A stretch of DNA of 64,000 nucleotides from contig OX442314.1 in assembly GCA_949358305.1 (NCBI GenBank), positions 43,718,581 through 43,782,580 on the forward strand. Direction: 5' to 3'. The notes under the pieces are model-generated. The model had not been told where the DNA came from. It ran no database searches and worked only from the letters and a program-made list of their open reading frames with translations. Numbering within the stretch: the first letter of the stretch is position 1; the number at the start of each line of letters is the position of its first letter. This document shows, in pieces, positions 1 to 11,119 of this stretch. Position numbers and translations under genes: made by a program. Source of the stretch: Strigamia acuminata (lineage: Eukaryota > Arthropoda > Chilopoda > Geophilomorpha > Linotaeniidae).

Positions 1-526
1 TAAATATTTTGTATTTTCAGATTAAGATTCCAGAAAATTAGCTGGAAAATGGATAAATGGATAAGGACATGACATGAAATTGAATTTGTATTGAATTTGT
101 GTTGAGATTTGCATTAAAGTTTTAATTAAAGTTGAATTTTTTGATTTGATTTTGATTGAATGTTTTGTGCAACATATTGCATTACATTAATTAAAAATAC
201 AATAAAATAAAATAAACTAAACAAAATGAATATATTGAATAAAAAATCTTGGCGAATAGAATAAATTATACACAGTATTCACGATTCCATGGGAACCGAG
301 TAACAATTGATTGCTCATCTTTGCCAGGGCTCAGCCCCGGCCAACCGTCAAACCGTCACCACGCATCAGCAACTCTATCTCTGCAAGTTTGCAACAGTAA
401 TTAGAGAATTAACGAAATTCGAAAAAATCAATAAATTTAGAGAAAATTAGGCTTTTATTTCCAACTTTTAAATGCTGATAAAATGTTGTGTTAAAACGTT
501 GCAAAAGATGTCTACCGTTCTGCCTC

Positions 527-1463
527 GAATAAACGCCGGGGCGTTTAATAGTTTTTCTGACTCATCCCACCCGGCGCTTATTCAGGCCCGGCGCGTAACT
601 GAAAAATCGCCGATTTTTCTCTAAAAATAATCATTTTTCCTTAAAAATGATCATTTTTTCATAAAATCACCGATTTTTTCCTACAAATGATCACTTTTTT
701 CACAAAAATCACCGATTTTTTCCGAAAAATCGCCGATTGTTCTTTAAAAATGGTCATTTTTCCTTAAAAATGGTCATTTTTCCTTAAAAATGGTCATTTT
801 TCCTTAAAAATGGTCATTTTTCCTTAAAATTGGTCATTTTTCCTTAAAAATGGTCATTTTTTCATAAAATTACCGATTTTTTCCTAAAAATGATCACTTT
901 TTCCTAAAAAATCACCGATTTCTTTTTAAAAATGATCATTTTTTCATAAAAATCACCGATTTTTTTCCTACAAATGATCACTTTTTTCATAAAAATCACC
1001 GATTTTTTCCTAAAAATCGCCGATTTTTCTCTAAAAATGGTCATTTTTCCTTAAAATTGGTCATTTTTCCTTAAAAATGGTCATTTTTTCATAAAATCAC
1101 CGATTTTTTATTAAAAATAATCACTTTTTTCTAAAAAATCACCGATTTCTTTTTAAAAATGATCATTTTTTCATAAAAATCAACGATTTTCCCTAAACAT
1201 GATCATTTTTTGCTCAAAAATTATCATTTTTTTTTCAAAAATTATTATTTTTTCGTAAAAATTATCATTTTTTCGTAAAAATTATCATTTTTTCGTAAAA
1301 ATTATCATTTTTTCGTAAAAATTATCATTTTTTCGTAAAAACCACCGATTTTTCCTAAAAATCACCGATTTTCCCTAAACATGATCATTTTTTGCTCAAA
1401 AATTATCATTTTTTCGTAAAAATCAGTGACGTTTTGAGACCCGGCGTTTATTCGGGGCCGGCG
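527..1463. mobile_element. Inverted-repeat element filled with a ~20-base minisatellite, copy 1
   Basis: GAATAAACGCCGGG at 527-540 is matched by its perfect inverse CCCGGCGTTTATTC at 1440-1453, so the block has 14-base terminal inverted repeats. A near-inverse (one mismatch) lies at 569-582, and TAAACGCCGGGGCGTTTA at 530-547 is itself a palindrome. The interior (about 600-1420) is an array of ~20-base units of two kinds, TTAAAAATGGTCATTTTTCC and AATCACCGATTTTTTCC, the first being nearly self-complementary. It has no coding capacity. The right end abuts the first ClC-7 exon. It is most likely a MITE or foldback element with an expanded satellite core. I could not define a target duplication. 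Confidence 0.6.
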
Positions 1464-3761
1464 ACAATTGCTGAAATGCACAAAAAGGCATCCAAGGTTC
1501 TAGAAGCCGTTATTGTGGCCATGATAACCGCAACGGTGGGATTCGTATCAATATACCTGCTAAATGACTGCCAACAAATAGGACAAGATCCCACAAATTT
1601 TCCAACTCAGGTATATCACCTAAATGATTTCTAAAATTAACAATTTGCAACAAACTTGCAACATTTTTTTCTCCAGTTCTACTGCGGAGACGGCGAATAC
1701 AACGCCGTAGCTGCCCTTTGGTTCCAAACACCGGAAGCGAGTGTCAGAAGTCTGTTCCACGACCCAGGCCGTAAGTTCTCTCATTAAACGATTGGCTGGT
1801 TATGATACATATCTCTGTTTACTTTCTTCTAGGTTCACATAAACCACTTTCATTAGCAATATTCTTTGTTTTGTACTTCCTTCTGTCGTGCTGCACTTAC
1901 GGCTTAGGGATTCCTAGCGGCCTTTTCATCCCATCCTTATTAACGGGTGCAGCTTGGGGTCGGTTAGTAGGAATAATATTGCAAGTTTGGAACCCTTCGC
2001 TTGTGAGTACTTGCTAATTATTACTCTTAAGACAGAAATGTATGTTTAGAAATTTGTATTTTGCTTCAACAGAATATGCCTGGAAAGTATGCGCTTGTAG
2101 GAGCTGCAGCTCAGCTTGGGGGAGTCGTGCGAATGACTCTTAGTCTGACAGTAATAATGATCGAAGCAACTGGTAATATAACCTTTGGTTTGCCGCTCAT
2201 GATCGTGGTAGTGACTGCAAAATGGGTTGGTGATTATTTTAACGAGGTAACAAAACATCCGATGCATTCAAACTTCCAACTTCAATTATCTTCTTAAATC
2301 ATTTAAAGAAGTAGGGAAAAATATGAAACGAAATTATTTCTGTAATCTGTTTTAGGGTATTTATGACATGCACATTCATCTCGCCAACGTACCGCTTTTA
2401 ACTTGGGAACCGCCGCCATTGGTACACAATATCTATGCAAGGTAAATAAATATACAGAAAAATTATACACAGTCGATTTATAACGAATCGCGATATAACA
2501 AATACCTAAAAATGGTTGGCGAGCCATAGAACGGCATGTTAAAAAAAAATTCAATATTCTCGTTATAACGAATCGATTTTTTGGGTACTTTGCAATTTGT
2601 TATAACGAGTTTCGACTTATATCGATCATTTAGATTTTATATATGAATTTAAATTTAACTTACCATAAATTTAATTTAAACAGCGAAGTAATGAGTCATC
2701 CTGTGATAGCCTTTGAAGGAGTAGTAAAAGTCGGCAATGTTGTTAAAGTTCTGCTAGAGGAAACTCACAACGGATTTCCAATCGTTCAGCCGACTTTGGT
2801 CGATTCAGTAAATTAATTTTCATTTCATTTAATGCGAATAATTACCGTAAACTTTTTTTTAATTTTTAAATTTAGTCTAGCAACATGGAAGGACACTACG
2901 GAGGCATGATTCTTCGGTCACAATTAATAACGCTTCTGCAAGCAAGGGTAATGGGATTGCACAGCTCTGAATACAAACTTGAACCAAGGATAACATGTAC
3001 ACATATCCACGATTTATTTCCTATTGATTCGTTGTTTTGTGCGCTGATTGGATGACTGCAGTCTCGTTTCATGCATTGCTTGCCAATAAGAATGTTTGTT
3101 ACTCGTTGTAATCCCAGAATACAGTGCATGTGGATGATGTCCAATTGTCCATGTTATCCTTTATTCATGATACAAATCAAACATTTTTGTTACCCGCCCC
3201 ACATTCAACGCACAGTTTAAGAAGCCCTGCTCTTGTCGATTTCCATTAACGATTGATTTCCATACCCAAATTCAGGCTTTCATTGAACTCGAAGACGGCG
3301 TCAACAACAAACCAATCACCTTGGAGAATTTTAGGGCAAATTATCCGGTTACACCGTCAATAGAAGTATAAATATACAATTTCATTAAAAAAGAAAAAAA
3401 AACCTTTTTTATGATTATTAATTTTTACTTGTAGGATGTGATTGAAAAATTGAAACCGGGAGATGATAATTACTACATAGATTTACATCCGTACATCAAC
3501 CCTGCGGCCCATGTCGTTTTAGCGGTAATAAATGGTAATTTTTTAACGAATTATACTAACTCCAGGGTCTATTTTGCGCAGTCGGCATCGCTACCGAGGA
3601 TATTCACTCTCTTCCGCGGGTTGGGATTGCGGCATTTGACTGTCGTTACAGAACGCAACGAAGTGATAGGAATAGTGACGAGGAAAGATTTGGCTCGCTA
3701 CAGAATGAGCACAAAGGGAGGACAAGCGGCTTTAGAAGAATTACAAATTTCTATGGGTTAA
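1464..3761 (+). CDS. CLCN7: ClC-7-like chloride/proton exchanger, C-terminal half, copy 1 (10 exons, no 5' exons)
   Basis: Exons run 1464(?)-1610, 1677-1770, 1833-2002, 2073-2246, 2356-2441, 2684-2807, 2876-2947, 3276-3365, 3435-3524 and 3582-3761. All joins are GT-AG and keep one open frame to the stop. The protein reads [16 protein letters not shown], then the filter segment [38 protein letters not shown]1 ([15 protein letters not shown]) and CBS2 ([28 protein letters not shown]). These match CLC-7/6 family exchangers of lysosomes and late endosomes, which swap 2 Cl- for 1 H+. About 400 residues are present; full CLC-7 is about 800. Missing are the N-terminus, the first membrane half and its gating glutamate. 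A Cys replaces the family Trp before TYGLG. The last intron (3525-3581) contains a TACTAAC branch-point sequence. The start of the first exon is uncertain. Alone it could not make a working channel. Confidence 0.9.
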
Positions 3762-3851
3762 ATTTGTACAGTGTTACGTAATTTATAAACTTTTTAAATA
3801 ATATAACCTTTGTGTTTGGCTCGGTACGAAACGTACAGTTAAAAATGAAGG

Positions 3852-3857
3852 AATAAA
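3852..3857 (+). terminator. AATAAA polyadenylation signal of ClC-7 copy 1
   Basis: AATAAA lies 91 bases after the stop codon. The same signal follows each copy, at 34181, 39554, 44927, 50300 and 55601. Confidence 0.65.
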
Positions 3858-3945
3858 TTTTTTTAATTAAAAAATTGTCAATTTTTGATTTTTATCAACT
3901 GTTTTTACTTTGAAATTGCAAGAGCAGATGCGCAGTCATTTTAAA

Positions 3946-4497
3946 TCGGCTACAAATCGTAACCACTTATTGAACATGGTTGTGTATTGCCGGTAGTTAT
4001 CGAATATTTTTTAATATTTCAATAAGATTTCAAAAAAAAAAATAAAAATTAAAAGAAGAAGAAGAATGAAAACTGGCAAAAAAAATGAAAAAAAAACTAG
4101 AAATGCTCAAAGAATATCGTAAAAAGAATGAAAAATTGCCAAAAATATGGTAAAAACAATGAAAAAGGACAAAAAATATCAAAATCTCCCAAAAAATCAA
4201 AGTCACTACGAATAAAAAGCAACAAACGGCGTGAAAGCTGTATATCCCGGTTCGCCATTTTGACTCACGCCATATTGGAATGCGGCTCTGCTCTGGGCAG
4301 CGCCTAACTCTCTCTTTCTGATTCATGTAATCGCTGTATTCTTCCTGCGTGTCGAAATGATCGGTCCTTTCTTGTTGCCCATGTCCATTCTCGTGTAATC
4401 TGCAGTCTCAGGTGCGCTGAATTCAAAAAGTTTGTCATCACTCATCAGCAATTTTAATTTCGTCACAAAGACAAACGTCGTTTCACCAACCCGGCAG
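3946..4497. other. Unit spacer, first part (unit 2, left of the insertion)
   Basis: This stretch is AT-rich with A-runs at 4031-4200, then a more mixed part (4230-4497) containing GCCATTTTGACTCACGCCATATTGG. I see no convincing gene. A short minus-strand open frame (4030-4326) is low-complexity Phe/Ser and is not believed. The same sequence recurs in every unit. Confidence 0.6.
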
Positions 4498-4651
4498 GGA
4501 TAACATTCCGCATAGCTTAACTATCTTGGCGGCTGCAATCGAATTAATTATAATAAATTATACGTGCGGATTTTGATGGTTTGAAAATTACATTTTTTCG
4601 TCGATCGCTCGATCGATCGGCGACTTGGGCGAAGGAAGCTGCTGCTCGATT
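4498..4651. repeat. 154-base direct duplication flanking the transposon nest, left copy
   Basis: This segment is identical to 29454-29607. In the intact units (for example 34827-34980) it occurs once, with unit DNA on both sides. Here it is followed abruptly by foreign sequence at 4652, and the second copy is preceded by foreign sequence up to 29453. It is far longer than the 8-base target duplication of P elements. Confidence 0.9.
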
Positions 4652-5628
4652 CAAGGTCGAGCGAGGATATAAGGTTCAGTCATCATGAAAGTCTTCTGTG
4701 ATTGGCTTATTGATTTGACGTCATAAATGTCATTAAGGTATCGTTCTGTCTCTTCCGATAGGCCTTTGGAACATCTCTCTGAGATTTACGAAAGAGAATT
4801 CTGTTGAAAACTGGACAAAAGTGAGTAATTTAATCATTATAAATTTAAATTATGAATTAAATTATTTTACTGTAGACATTTTTCAGTCAATACGACTCGA
4901 AACAAGTGGAAGCTTGGATAAATCATGCATAAATCGAACGTCTCTTTTGCACGCAGAAACAGAAACAAAAACTACCAACGAGTACGGTGATTGCAAATTT
5001 ATTACAAGGTAAATTTCAAACTTTGAAAATATTTAAAAAATATTTAAAAATTTATGTTTAATAGGTTACATGAAGCTAGGATACAACGAATAAGATAAGT
5101 GCCGTATGACGGCATCAAGAAAAGCTTTAATTTGCATCAGTAGATTAAAATGAAATGAAATTTATTTTTAATCATTTTAATCATTTAAAAAAATATATAG
5201 GTAAGCAAAGGTTTTGCATGATATTAGCAACGTTATTTACTCAAAAAAAAACACACACAATAAAAGCAATAAAATAGGCTCGGAAGCGAGAACAAATCAA
5301 AATTAATTAAAATTAGAAATTAAAACAAATTAAAATTAAAAATTAAAATGAATTAAAATTAAAAATTAAAATGAATTAAAATTAAAAATTAAAATGAATT
5401 ACAATAAAAAATTAAAATAAATTTAAATTAAAAATTAAAAGGATTTACAATTAAAAATTAAAATACATTAAATAAAAATTATACTAAGCAAAACAAAGCA
5501 AAGGTAAACACCAAAGTTATACACAGGTTATAGTCAACTACAATGAAAATTTATAAATTATGTATACGTACTTTATCATAATTTTAGAAATAATCAACAA
5601 TAATTTTAATTAAAGTAACTTATTGTAA
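4652..5628 (+). other. Downstream flank of the P-like gene, with possible plus-strand exons
   Basis: No recognised gene. On the plus strand there are good splice signals in series: donor AAAAGTGAGT at about 4817, acceptor TTTTTCAG before 4887, donor ACAAGGTAAAT near 5010 and acceptor TTTAATAG near 5064. They would join a 40-codon open stretch to a stop at about 5095. This may be a small transcript or chance. The rest (5100-5628) is AT-rich. Confidence 0.3.
5295..5470. repeat. AT-rich ~23-base tandem repeat
   Basis: Imperfect repeats of GAATTAAAATTAAAAATTAAAAT, about seven copies, decaying to the right. Confidence 0.75.
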
Positions 5629-6786
5629 TTAAGATTTTGACCACATTGTCGCCTTTTGTAACTGTCTGCGAGTTTTCTGCTCTAACCTATTCTCTTCTTC
5701 AAAATTATTCAAAAAATTAATTTTTGCAAATGTTCTTGAAGTGCTATAATAACGAATTATTTTTTTGTCAATGCTTGGAAATTTATAAGCTATCAGTTCT
5801 TGCAATTTTTTTATGACTTTTGGCTTTCTATTGATGTAGTTTCCATGAAATTCAAAGAAGAGAACTTCAAATTGTTTAAACAACTCCAGCCACGCATCAG
5901 ATGGCTCGTACAGGCTACCCGTGTATGAAAGAGAACGCAGCCATGTGGGTGCATTATAAACAAAACTTGAGATCTTGTGGCCGAGAGTTGGATCAACGTC
6001 CTGGCACTTGTACGCAGTATACCCAGCAAGATATCGAATGCCATCTGCTTCAGCAAGTTCAGTGGTGGAGAGTCGTGTGTTTGTGGTAGTTGCTGTGGTT
6101 GTGGAGACATTGCTAGTTGTAAATTCTTCTAGGAGCTGTTGAATTTCTGTTTCTTCATTGATTTCTGATTCCCTATTTCCAGATTCTGCAAATGATGACA
6201 GCAATGCGGAAGAGATTAATGTGTCGGTATCAGTTTCATTCACTTCACAAGCCGTGCCAAGTGGAATTACTGAGCAGTTGGCACCGAGCAGAAGTAAACG
6301 TAGGCGATTAAGACAGTCAGCTGGCAATGGATGCAGATAGAATTTGCCTATTCCTCTAATTTTGGAAAATAAATGTTCTAGGCAATCTTGTGTTAGGCGG
6401 CGGGTTAATAAGTATGTTGTGTTTGTTGCTGCCATGTCTTGATGCAAGCCTTGTAAAGCCTTAATAGCTTGCAGAATGCCACGTTGAAATGGAAGCATTG
6501 ATTTGCTTTTTCCAAACCGGCTATAAAACATCAAGTGGTCCATTTTCTCTAACACTTCTTGTTGTTGGTCCAAACAATTTCCGAATGCACTTTTAATTGG
6601 TATCTTTTCATCATTTGGGACACTGGCATTGAAAACATCAAACGTGTCATTAACTGCTTGAAAAAATTTTGATGCTTCTTCTTCTTGGAGATATCGACGC
6701 AGAGCAACAGCTGTTTTATTGGAAAACAATTTGGCTGCATCCCTAACTCTCTGCCTATCACTTCCTTGCAATTCAATGTGATACCT
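5629..6786 (-). CDS. P/THAP9-like transposase, C-terminal part of exon 3
   Basis: This open frame of about 385 codons ends at a stop at 5629. It begins inside the E1 LTR, so only codons below 6787 belong to it. Recognisable P-type blocks in order are RQRVRDAAKLFSNKTAVALR, LTQDCLEHLFSKIRG (holding the third acidic catalytic residue, E, in the DDE set known for P transposase), GIRYLAGYTAYKC, and SRTFAKINFLNN near the C-terminus. A Ser/Thr-rich stretch interrupts the region between the E motif and AGYTAYKC. Its partner half is at 27331-28317, and the two read in the same frame across the E1 insertion site. Function by family: nuclear cut-and-paste transposase. Confidence 0.85.
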   Translation of the reverse strand, partial: RYHIELQGSDRQRVRDAAKLFSNKTAVALRRYLQEEEASKFFQAVNDTFDVFNASVPNDEKIPIKSAFGNCLDQQQEVLEKMDHLMFYSRFGKSKSMLPFQRGILQAIKALQGLHQDMAATNTTYLLTRRLTQDCLEHLFSKIRGIGKFYLHPLPADCLNRLRLLLLGANCSVIPLGTACEVNETDTDTLISSALLSSFAESGNRESEINEETEIQQLLEEFTTSNVSTTTATTTNTRLSTTELAEADGIRYLAGYTAYKCQDVDPTLGHKISSFVYNAPTWLRSLSYTGSLYEPSDAWLELFKQFEVLFFEFHGNYINRKPKVIKKLQELIAYKFPSIDKKIIRYYSTSRTFAKINFLNNFEEENRLEQKTRRQLQKATMWSKS

Positions 6787-7408
6787 TGTGAGTGTTTGGA
6801 CGGTCGCCACGTGGTCGGGGGAGAGCCACGAGGCGCTGGACACAACACACACGATAGAATTCACTCCGAAATACACAAGAGACACAAGTTTAGTTTAAGG
6901 TAAGCTTTATTGATGTCTAGGGGTATGATGTGGTGTCTCCCAGTGCATTTCCCAATGCGACGGCTGCGAACAGCCGTCCCTAACAAGACCGCGTGGCACG
7001 GCGGCCAATGGCCGCCATGACACACGTGGTCGGAATACCGTTTAGCCATGTCGCCGCTACGTTCACGGAGAACGCAGGACGGACATGGGGAACGTGGACT
7101 ATCAAGTCCCGGCGGGCGACAGAGTCGCTACGCCAACTGGATTCGTCATTGCCGCCAGCGTGGAAGAGCGATCGTGGAAGCGACCGTTCGCCATGCTGGA
7201 AGTTAGAGAACTCTCTGGGCCTCTGCGGGGCCCACCACTTCCGGAAGGGGCACTTCCGGTTCCCAATTGGCCGGGCCAACGACCGTCAGCTCCACCTGGT
7301 GCGGGGGTCCGCAACAGGTGCGCGCGAGAAACACACGAGGTGCGCGAGAGCCGTGGAAGCGCCGTGTGTTGCAGGCAAGTGAGCGGACTGAGCGGGCAGC
7401 CGGTCACA
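6787..7408 (-). repeat. E1 3' LTR
   Basis: 622 bases, identical to 26709-27330 wherever compared. On the minus strand AATAAA is at 6911-6906. Long open frames on both strands here are chance reading of GC-rich LTR DNA. Confidence 0.9.
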
Positions 7409-7420
7409 TCTCCCCCCCCT
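7409..7420 (-). other. E1 polypurine tract
   Basis: On the minus strand AGGGGGGGGAGA sits directly before the 3' LTR, as expected for the plus-strand DNA priming site. Confidence 0.75.
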
Positions 7421-7892
7421 AAAAAAGGTAAGTACTGAGAGGGGTACCTCAACACAATCACGAAAGTGGTTGTTTGAAAGTTAATTTCATAATTAAAAAT
7501 TAATCATTACTTTTCTTTTTTGCAGATAACCAGATGACCGGATGAGTTGATGACAACTGGACCACGGATCACCAGCAGGTAACATCGGGAAAAATACACC
7601 AGAGAAAACAACGCACACTTACCCCCAGGATGAAGACAAAATACAATTCGTGAAATATAAATACTGTAAATAACACTTGTAAATTTTTAACACATTTGAA
7701 TAAAAAATTCTTTGAAAAATATTAAAATCTAAGTTAATTTAATTCTAATAGGTAAGTAAATGCATTTGTAGCTTTGAGAATAAAAGTTAGGACTATTATT
7801 ATTACCTTGATAGAGAAAAAACCATTTAAAAAATGTAAAAACTATCAACACTATTGGCATTATAAAGTTTTGAGAAAAACTGGCCACTTCTT
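7421..7892. other. E1 3' untranslated stretch
   Basis: Between the ORF stop and the polypurine tract. AT-rich; no gene seen. Confidence 0.5.
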
Positions 7893-9074
7893 CTATATCT
7901 GTAGCGTCTTGCCGGGCGTCGGTGGCGTCTCGTCGTCGTCGTCACGTTCGTTCTCTTTTATCGACGGCAGCTCCTTCGCCAGGTTACGACGCGTCTTTTG
8001 CTCTCGCTTCGCGGCGGATCTGGTTTTCTTTTCCACTTTTTTCTCCGCCTTCTCTGCCTTCGATTGTGGTGGAAGAGGCGGCGGAGGCGTATGCGATTCT
8101 TCGGTTTCCATCGCACTCGATGCTTCGGCGACGGTCTCGGTGGCGGCCGCGCCATTTTCGGTTGACATCGGAGCGGTCTGGAGATTCTGAAATGAAATGT
8201 CCGTTGGTCTCTCGCCGAATATCGGCGGCATAATGACCGCTGGATTTGGAATTGACTGTAAAACAGTCGAGGAACAAACGAATTCCGTCGGCATGCTCGT
8301 ATCGTTTGAGACGATCGTACACGACGGTGGTGGGATTGATTTCTTCGCCGCTTGCGTACATGACGTAACCGTAGCGGTCACTCGTTGGCTCACGGCGAGG
8401 GCGGCTTGTCGCTGTTTATAATCAGCGACCTTCTCCCACTTGAGGCGTTCTTTGGCTAAAGCGTTTACTGTCTCTTCCGCCATCTTTGGATTTCGTTCGC
8501 GGATCTTTAGTCGCATTGCGACGAGGGCCGCCGAAATCTCAGAGCGTGGTTTGGCTTTCGATTCTGTCACCGTCGAACATGACTGTTTTACAGTCACTTT
8601 CTTCGGTGGTCGAAGGATTTTAGTCGAACTCGAAGTTGAAGTTTTTGGTGTCTGCGACGTTTGCGAACGATTCGCCGCAAATCCGGCTAGTTTCAAGCGT
8701 AAAACCGCTCTTTTTGAAACTCGTCCAGTCGTTGTATCGTCAGCTTTTGACGTGGAATTGGGATTTGATCCCGTTCGTGGCGATTGGGCTGAAGTCGAGG
8801 CGCCGGAATTGGCGTAAAACGCCTTTTCTGACTTCTTTCTTTCTCTACGAGAACGCACGCGCATCCAACCGACCACGCGGTTTCTTACTGGAATCGGGCG
8901 TCCGGATACTGTCATAAAATGACGGAACCAGAGTTCCAAAGGCTCGTTGCAATCCACATGTCCTTCACCAAGACAGTTTTCGCACGGAGTTAACGCGCCG
9001 TTGTTGCGTTCGGTTACGCAACTTCCTAAACACACCGGGCATAAGACTCGAGTGCCGGCTGGATATTCTTCCAT
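7893..9074 (-). CDS. E1 393-codon ORF, unknown product with N-terminal Cys/His cluster
   Basis: ATG at 9074, stop at 7893, uninterrupted. Residues 12-42 hold C-x2-C-x3-C and, after a gap, C-x2-C-x4-H-x2-C, with Gly-rich spacing (CPVCLGSC, CENCLGEGHVDC). This recalls DnaJ-type or gag-type zinc modules without matching either exactly. A basic stretch follows (RVRSRRERKKSEK), then a long Ser/Thr-rich part, a helical charged block (MAEETVNALAKERLKWEKVADYKQRQ), a Pro run and a Lys/Glu-rich C-terminus ending acidic. No signal peptide or membrane segment is visible. It lies after the pol tail and before the 3' LTR, the place of env or accessory genes in gypsy elements, but does not look like an envelope. 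I do not recognise the family. Confidence 0.65.
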   Translation of the reverse strand: MEEYPAGTRVLCPVCLGSCVTERNNGALTPCENCLGEGHVDCNEPLELWFRHFMTVSGRPIPVRNRVVGWMRVRSRRERKKSEKAFYANSGASTSAQSPRTGSNPNSTSKADDTTTGRVSKRAVLRLKLAGFAANRSQTSQTPKTSTSSSTKILRPPKKVTVKQSCSTVTESKAKPRSEISAALVAMRLKIRERNPKMAEETVNALAKERLKWEKVADYKQRQAALAVSQRVTATVTSCTQAAKKSIPPPSCTIVSNDTSMPTEFVCSSTVLQSIPNPAVIMPPIFGERPTDISFQNLQTAPMSTENGAAATETVAEASSAMETEESHTPPPPLPPQSKAEKAEKKVEKKTRSAAKREQKTRRNLAKELPSIKENERDDDDETPPTPGKTLQI

Positions 9075-9322
9075 TGGAAAATAAATAAAAATGAATTGAT
9101 CAAATCAAATATACGGAACAGGAAATCGACGGGATTCGTGCGGAGGAGACGAACTGGACAGTCACTTGCTTGGAACGAGAATGATTTGATGTTGCCAAGA
9201 TTCCTTCCTAAGTACCGCAGAATAGCGTCTTTTTACGCAACGTGTACGAAACCGGAAACGCTATGTTGTCGTCTCGTGATTGGTCCGTAGGAATTTCGAA
9301 TTCGGAGGTGTCCACCTAGTGG
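9075..9322. other. Gap between E1 pol tail and ORF
   Basis: No coding signal recognised on either strand. Confidence 0.4.
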
Positions 9323-9593
9323 TCAATCTCTGTATCGTATCGGCAAAATATGATTTCTCGATGGTCTTTTCGAATCCGAATTCGGTTTGGGCTGTGCTGC
9401 CGTGGTTTTGTGTGAAACCACTCGTGGCAGAGACAAAGCCTTTTTCTTTCTTTTTGGTTTCCCAAAAGGTTTTACTGGTGTTGGCAACTTGGTTGCGATA
9501 CCAGATTCTGTTGGTCGCACTGGTGGTGGCAAGATTGTTGCTGTACCAGTGTTCACAGGTCGGTTCTCAAGAACTTCTTCATCTTCCTCATCT
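9323..9593 (-). pseudogene. E1 pol C-terminal tail remnant
   Basis: A minus-strand frame encoding an acidic start (DEEDEEVLENRP) then Pro/Lys/Thr-rich sequence with PPPVRPTESG and KPKRKKK, ending RNHILPIRYRD. Composition and place match the tail that follows integrase in E2 pol. It is offset by a one-base frameshift from the upstream integrase fragment (near 9595). Confidence 0.45.
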
Positions 9594-9636
9594 AAAATGG
9601 GCTATCGAGCTCTCTTTCCAGAAGAAATAAGTCTTT

Positions 9637-9870
9637 TTAAGTTTCCACACTATTGCATGTACTTTTTAATTGTAAAATCATTGATTTTATAAGACTATAA
9701 GCATTTGTATTGGTCACTTTAGTGATTATATATGGTGCTTTGAAATGGTCTTTGCGAGACGAAGCTAATGGTATATCCATTTTTCTCAAAGGATGGATTT
9801 TTAGCAAAACTAAATTTCCCATTTCAAGTTCAGAATTTTCAGCACATGGCCTGAGTTTATCAAACCATAG
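9637..9870 (-). pseudogene. E1 integrase C-terminal remnant
   Basis: Minus-strand frame containing ELEMGNLVLLKIHPL, FKAPYIITKV and TNAYSLI, the order seen after the catalytic core of gypsy integrases (GDLVLL.. and GPY.I....Y.L). A stop lies directly upstream at about 9873, so it is cut off from any core. This supports E1 as a Ty3/gypsy relative on the minus strand. Confidence 0.55.
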
Positions 9871-10529
9871 CTAAATGTTCCAAATCAGCATTCTAGTTGT
9901 TAGACAAACTGGTTTTACAACAAAAACACCTTGGTCTGTTACTTGCAGAAAGGACAGCTCCGAGCCCGCCGTCACTTTGCATCTGTAAGGATGACAAAGT
10001 TGCGAGCGAAATCCGGCGCAGGCAGCGTCATTCCTTCTGCGAGTCGGTATTCAAACCCTCGAATGCAAATGTTGCATTCTTCTGTCCACTGCTACTAAAC
10101 ATATATATTTTAAAGAGTGAAAGAAAAAATGAGTTTCTTGAGTGCTGCTCAATTTTGGTCACAACGTGGCCTTTATTTTAACGTTTGTCGGTGACATATT
10201 ATTGTTTATTTAAACAATTAGTGTCAATGGTACGATCAAAAGTTAGGTGTATTCATTCAAGTCTGTAGAGTTTGACTCTGTAACTTCTTTAACGATAATA
10301 AAATACAATATTTACTTGCTGGTAAAAATCCCACGTGTCTGTAGGACTTCCTTGTAACTGGTAGTCACTGGAAATGTCAAAGACAGGGCCGCAGTTTGCA
10401 AAAACGGACAGAGGTGATTGATTAACAACCAACTAGAATCCATTAGATTGCTTGATGTGGCTACTCATGGGAGAGGGATTAGTGATGTCACTTCCCCCCC
10501 CCATGTTTCCCATGGTAACGTGATTCGAG

Positions 10530-10867
10530 TTAATTTCTTGGAAATTAATCCCCAGATTTCCCAAATTTTCGAAATCTTTTGAAAATCAAACTTTTCCCGA
10601 AAAATCTGTGAATACCACATGTTTTTCCGTTGCTTTCTAGTCGCCATCTTGGGTTTTTATAAAAAAAAATAAATAATTCGACCAGATAAAATGCCAAAAT
10701 TTCTCCATTTCTGAAAAAAACCAACAATTTTTGAAAGCAAATAGAAATTTGTTTGGAACTAGAAGTTCTGAACCAGATCAAAATGGTCTGATTCCACAAA
10801 AACATGACTTTTGTGCTTTAAAAAAGCACGAAATCATGTCTGTAGAACTTCGAAATTTTCAAACCAG
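10530..10867. repeat. E1 internal direct repeat, copy A
   Basis: About 340 bases, roughly 80% similar by eye to 11120-11466. Shared blocks are GGAACTAGAAGTTC, CCAGATCAAAATGGTCTGAT and TTTTCAAACCAGAGA. Confidence 0.75.
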
Positions 10868-11119
10868 AGATACGACACATGGTTTCAAGCATAGACTGAT
10901 CCAGCGTCGTTTGTTTGTTCAGGGAACGTATTGTTGAATCCATCGCCTGACGAAATCGAGAGACGTATGGTATTGTCTGAATCAATCGTAATTAACTCAG
11001 GTGTCTGTACAAAAAGCTGCTTGCTGGCGAATTCTACGTGGTTTTGCCTGTTCTTGTGAATGACATTGATTGAATGTATCAAACCGCAGAATCGTAGCAA
11101 ATGAAAATGGACAAAGTGG

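Noticed and set aside
600-1420. Regular repeats resembling a CRISPR array
   Set aside because: Units are adjacent, about 20 bases, with no unique spacers and no cas genes; eukaryotic minisatellite.
4030-4326. 98-codon minus-strand frame repeated in every unit
   Set aside because: Low-complexity Phe/Ser from A-rich DNA, no motif, no splice context.
6860-7461. Several 60-129-codon open frames on both strands (repeated at 26783-27372)
   Set aside because: They lie in the E1 LTR, overlap each other on both strands and match nothing; chance frames in GC-rich LTR DNA.
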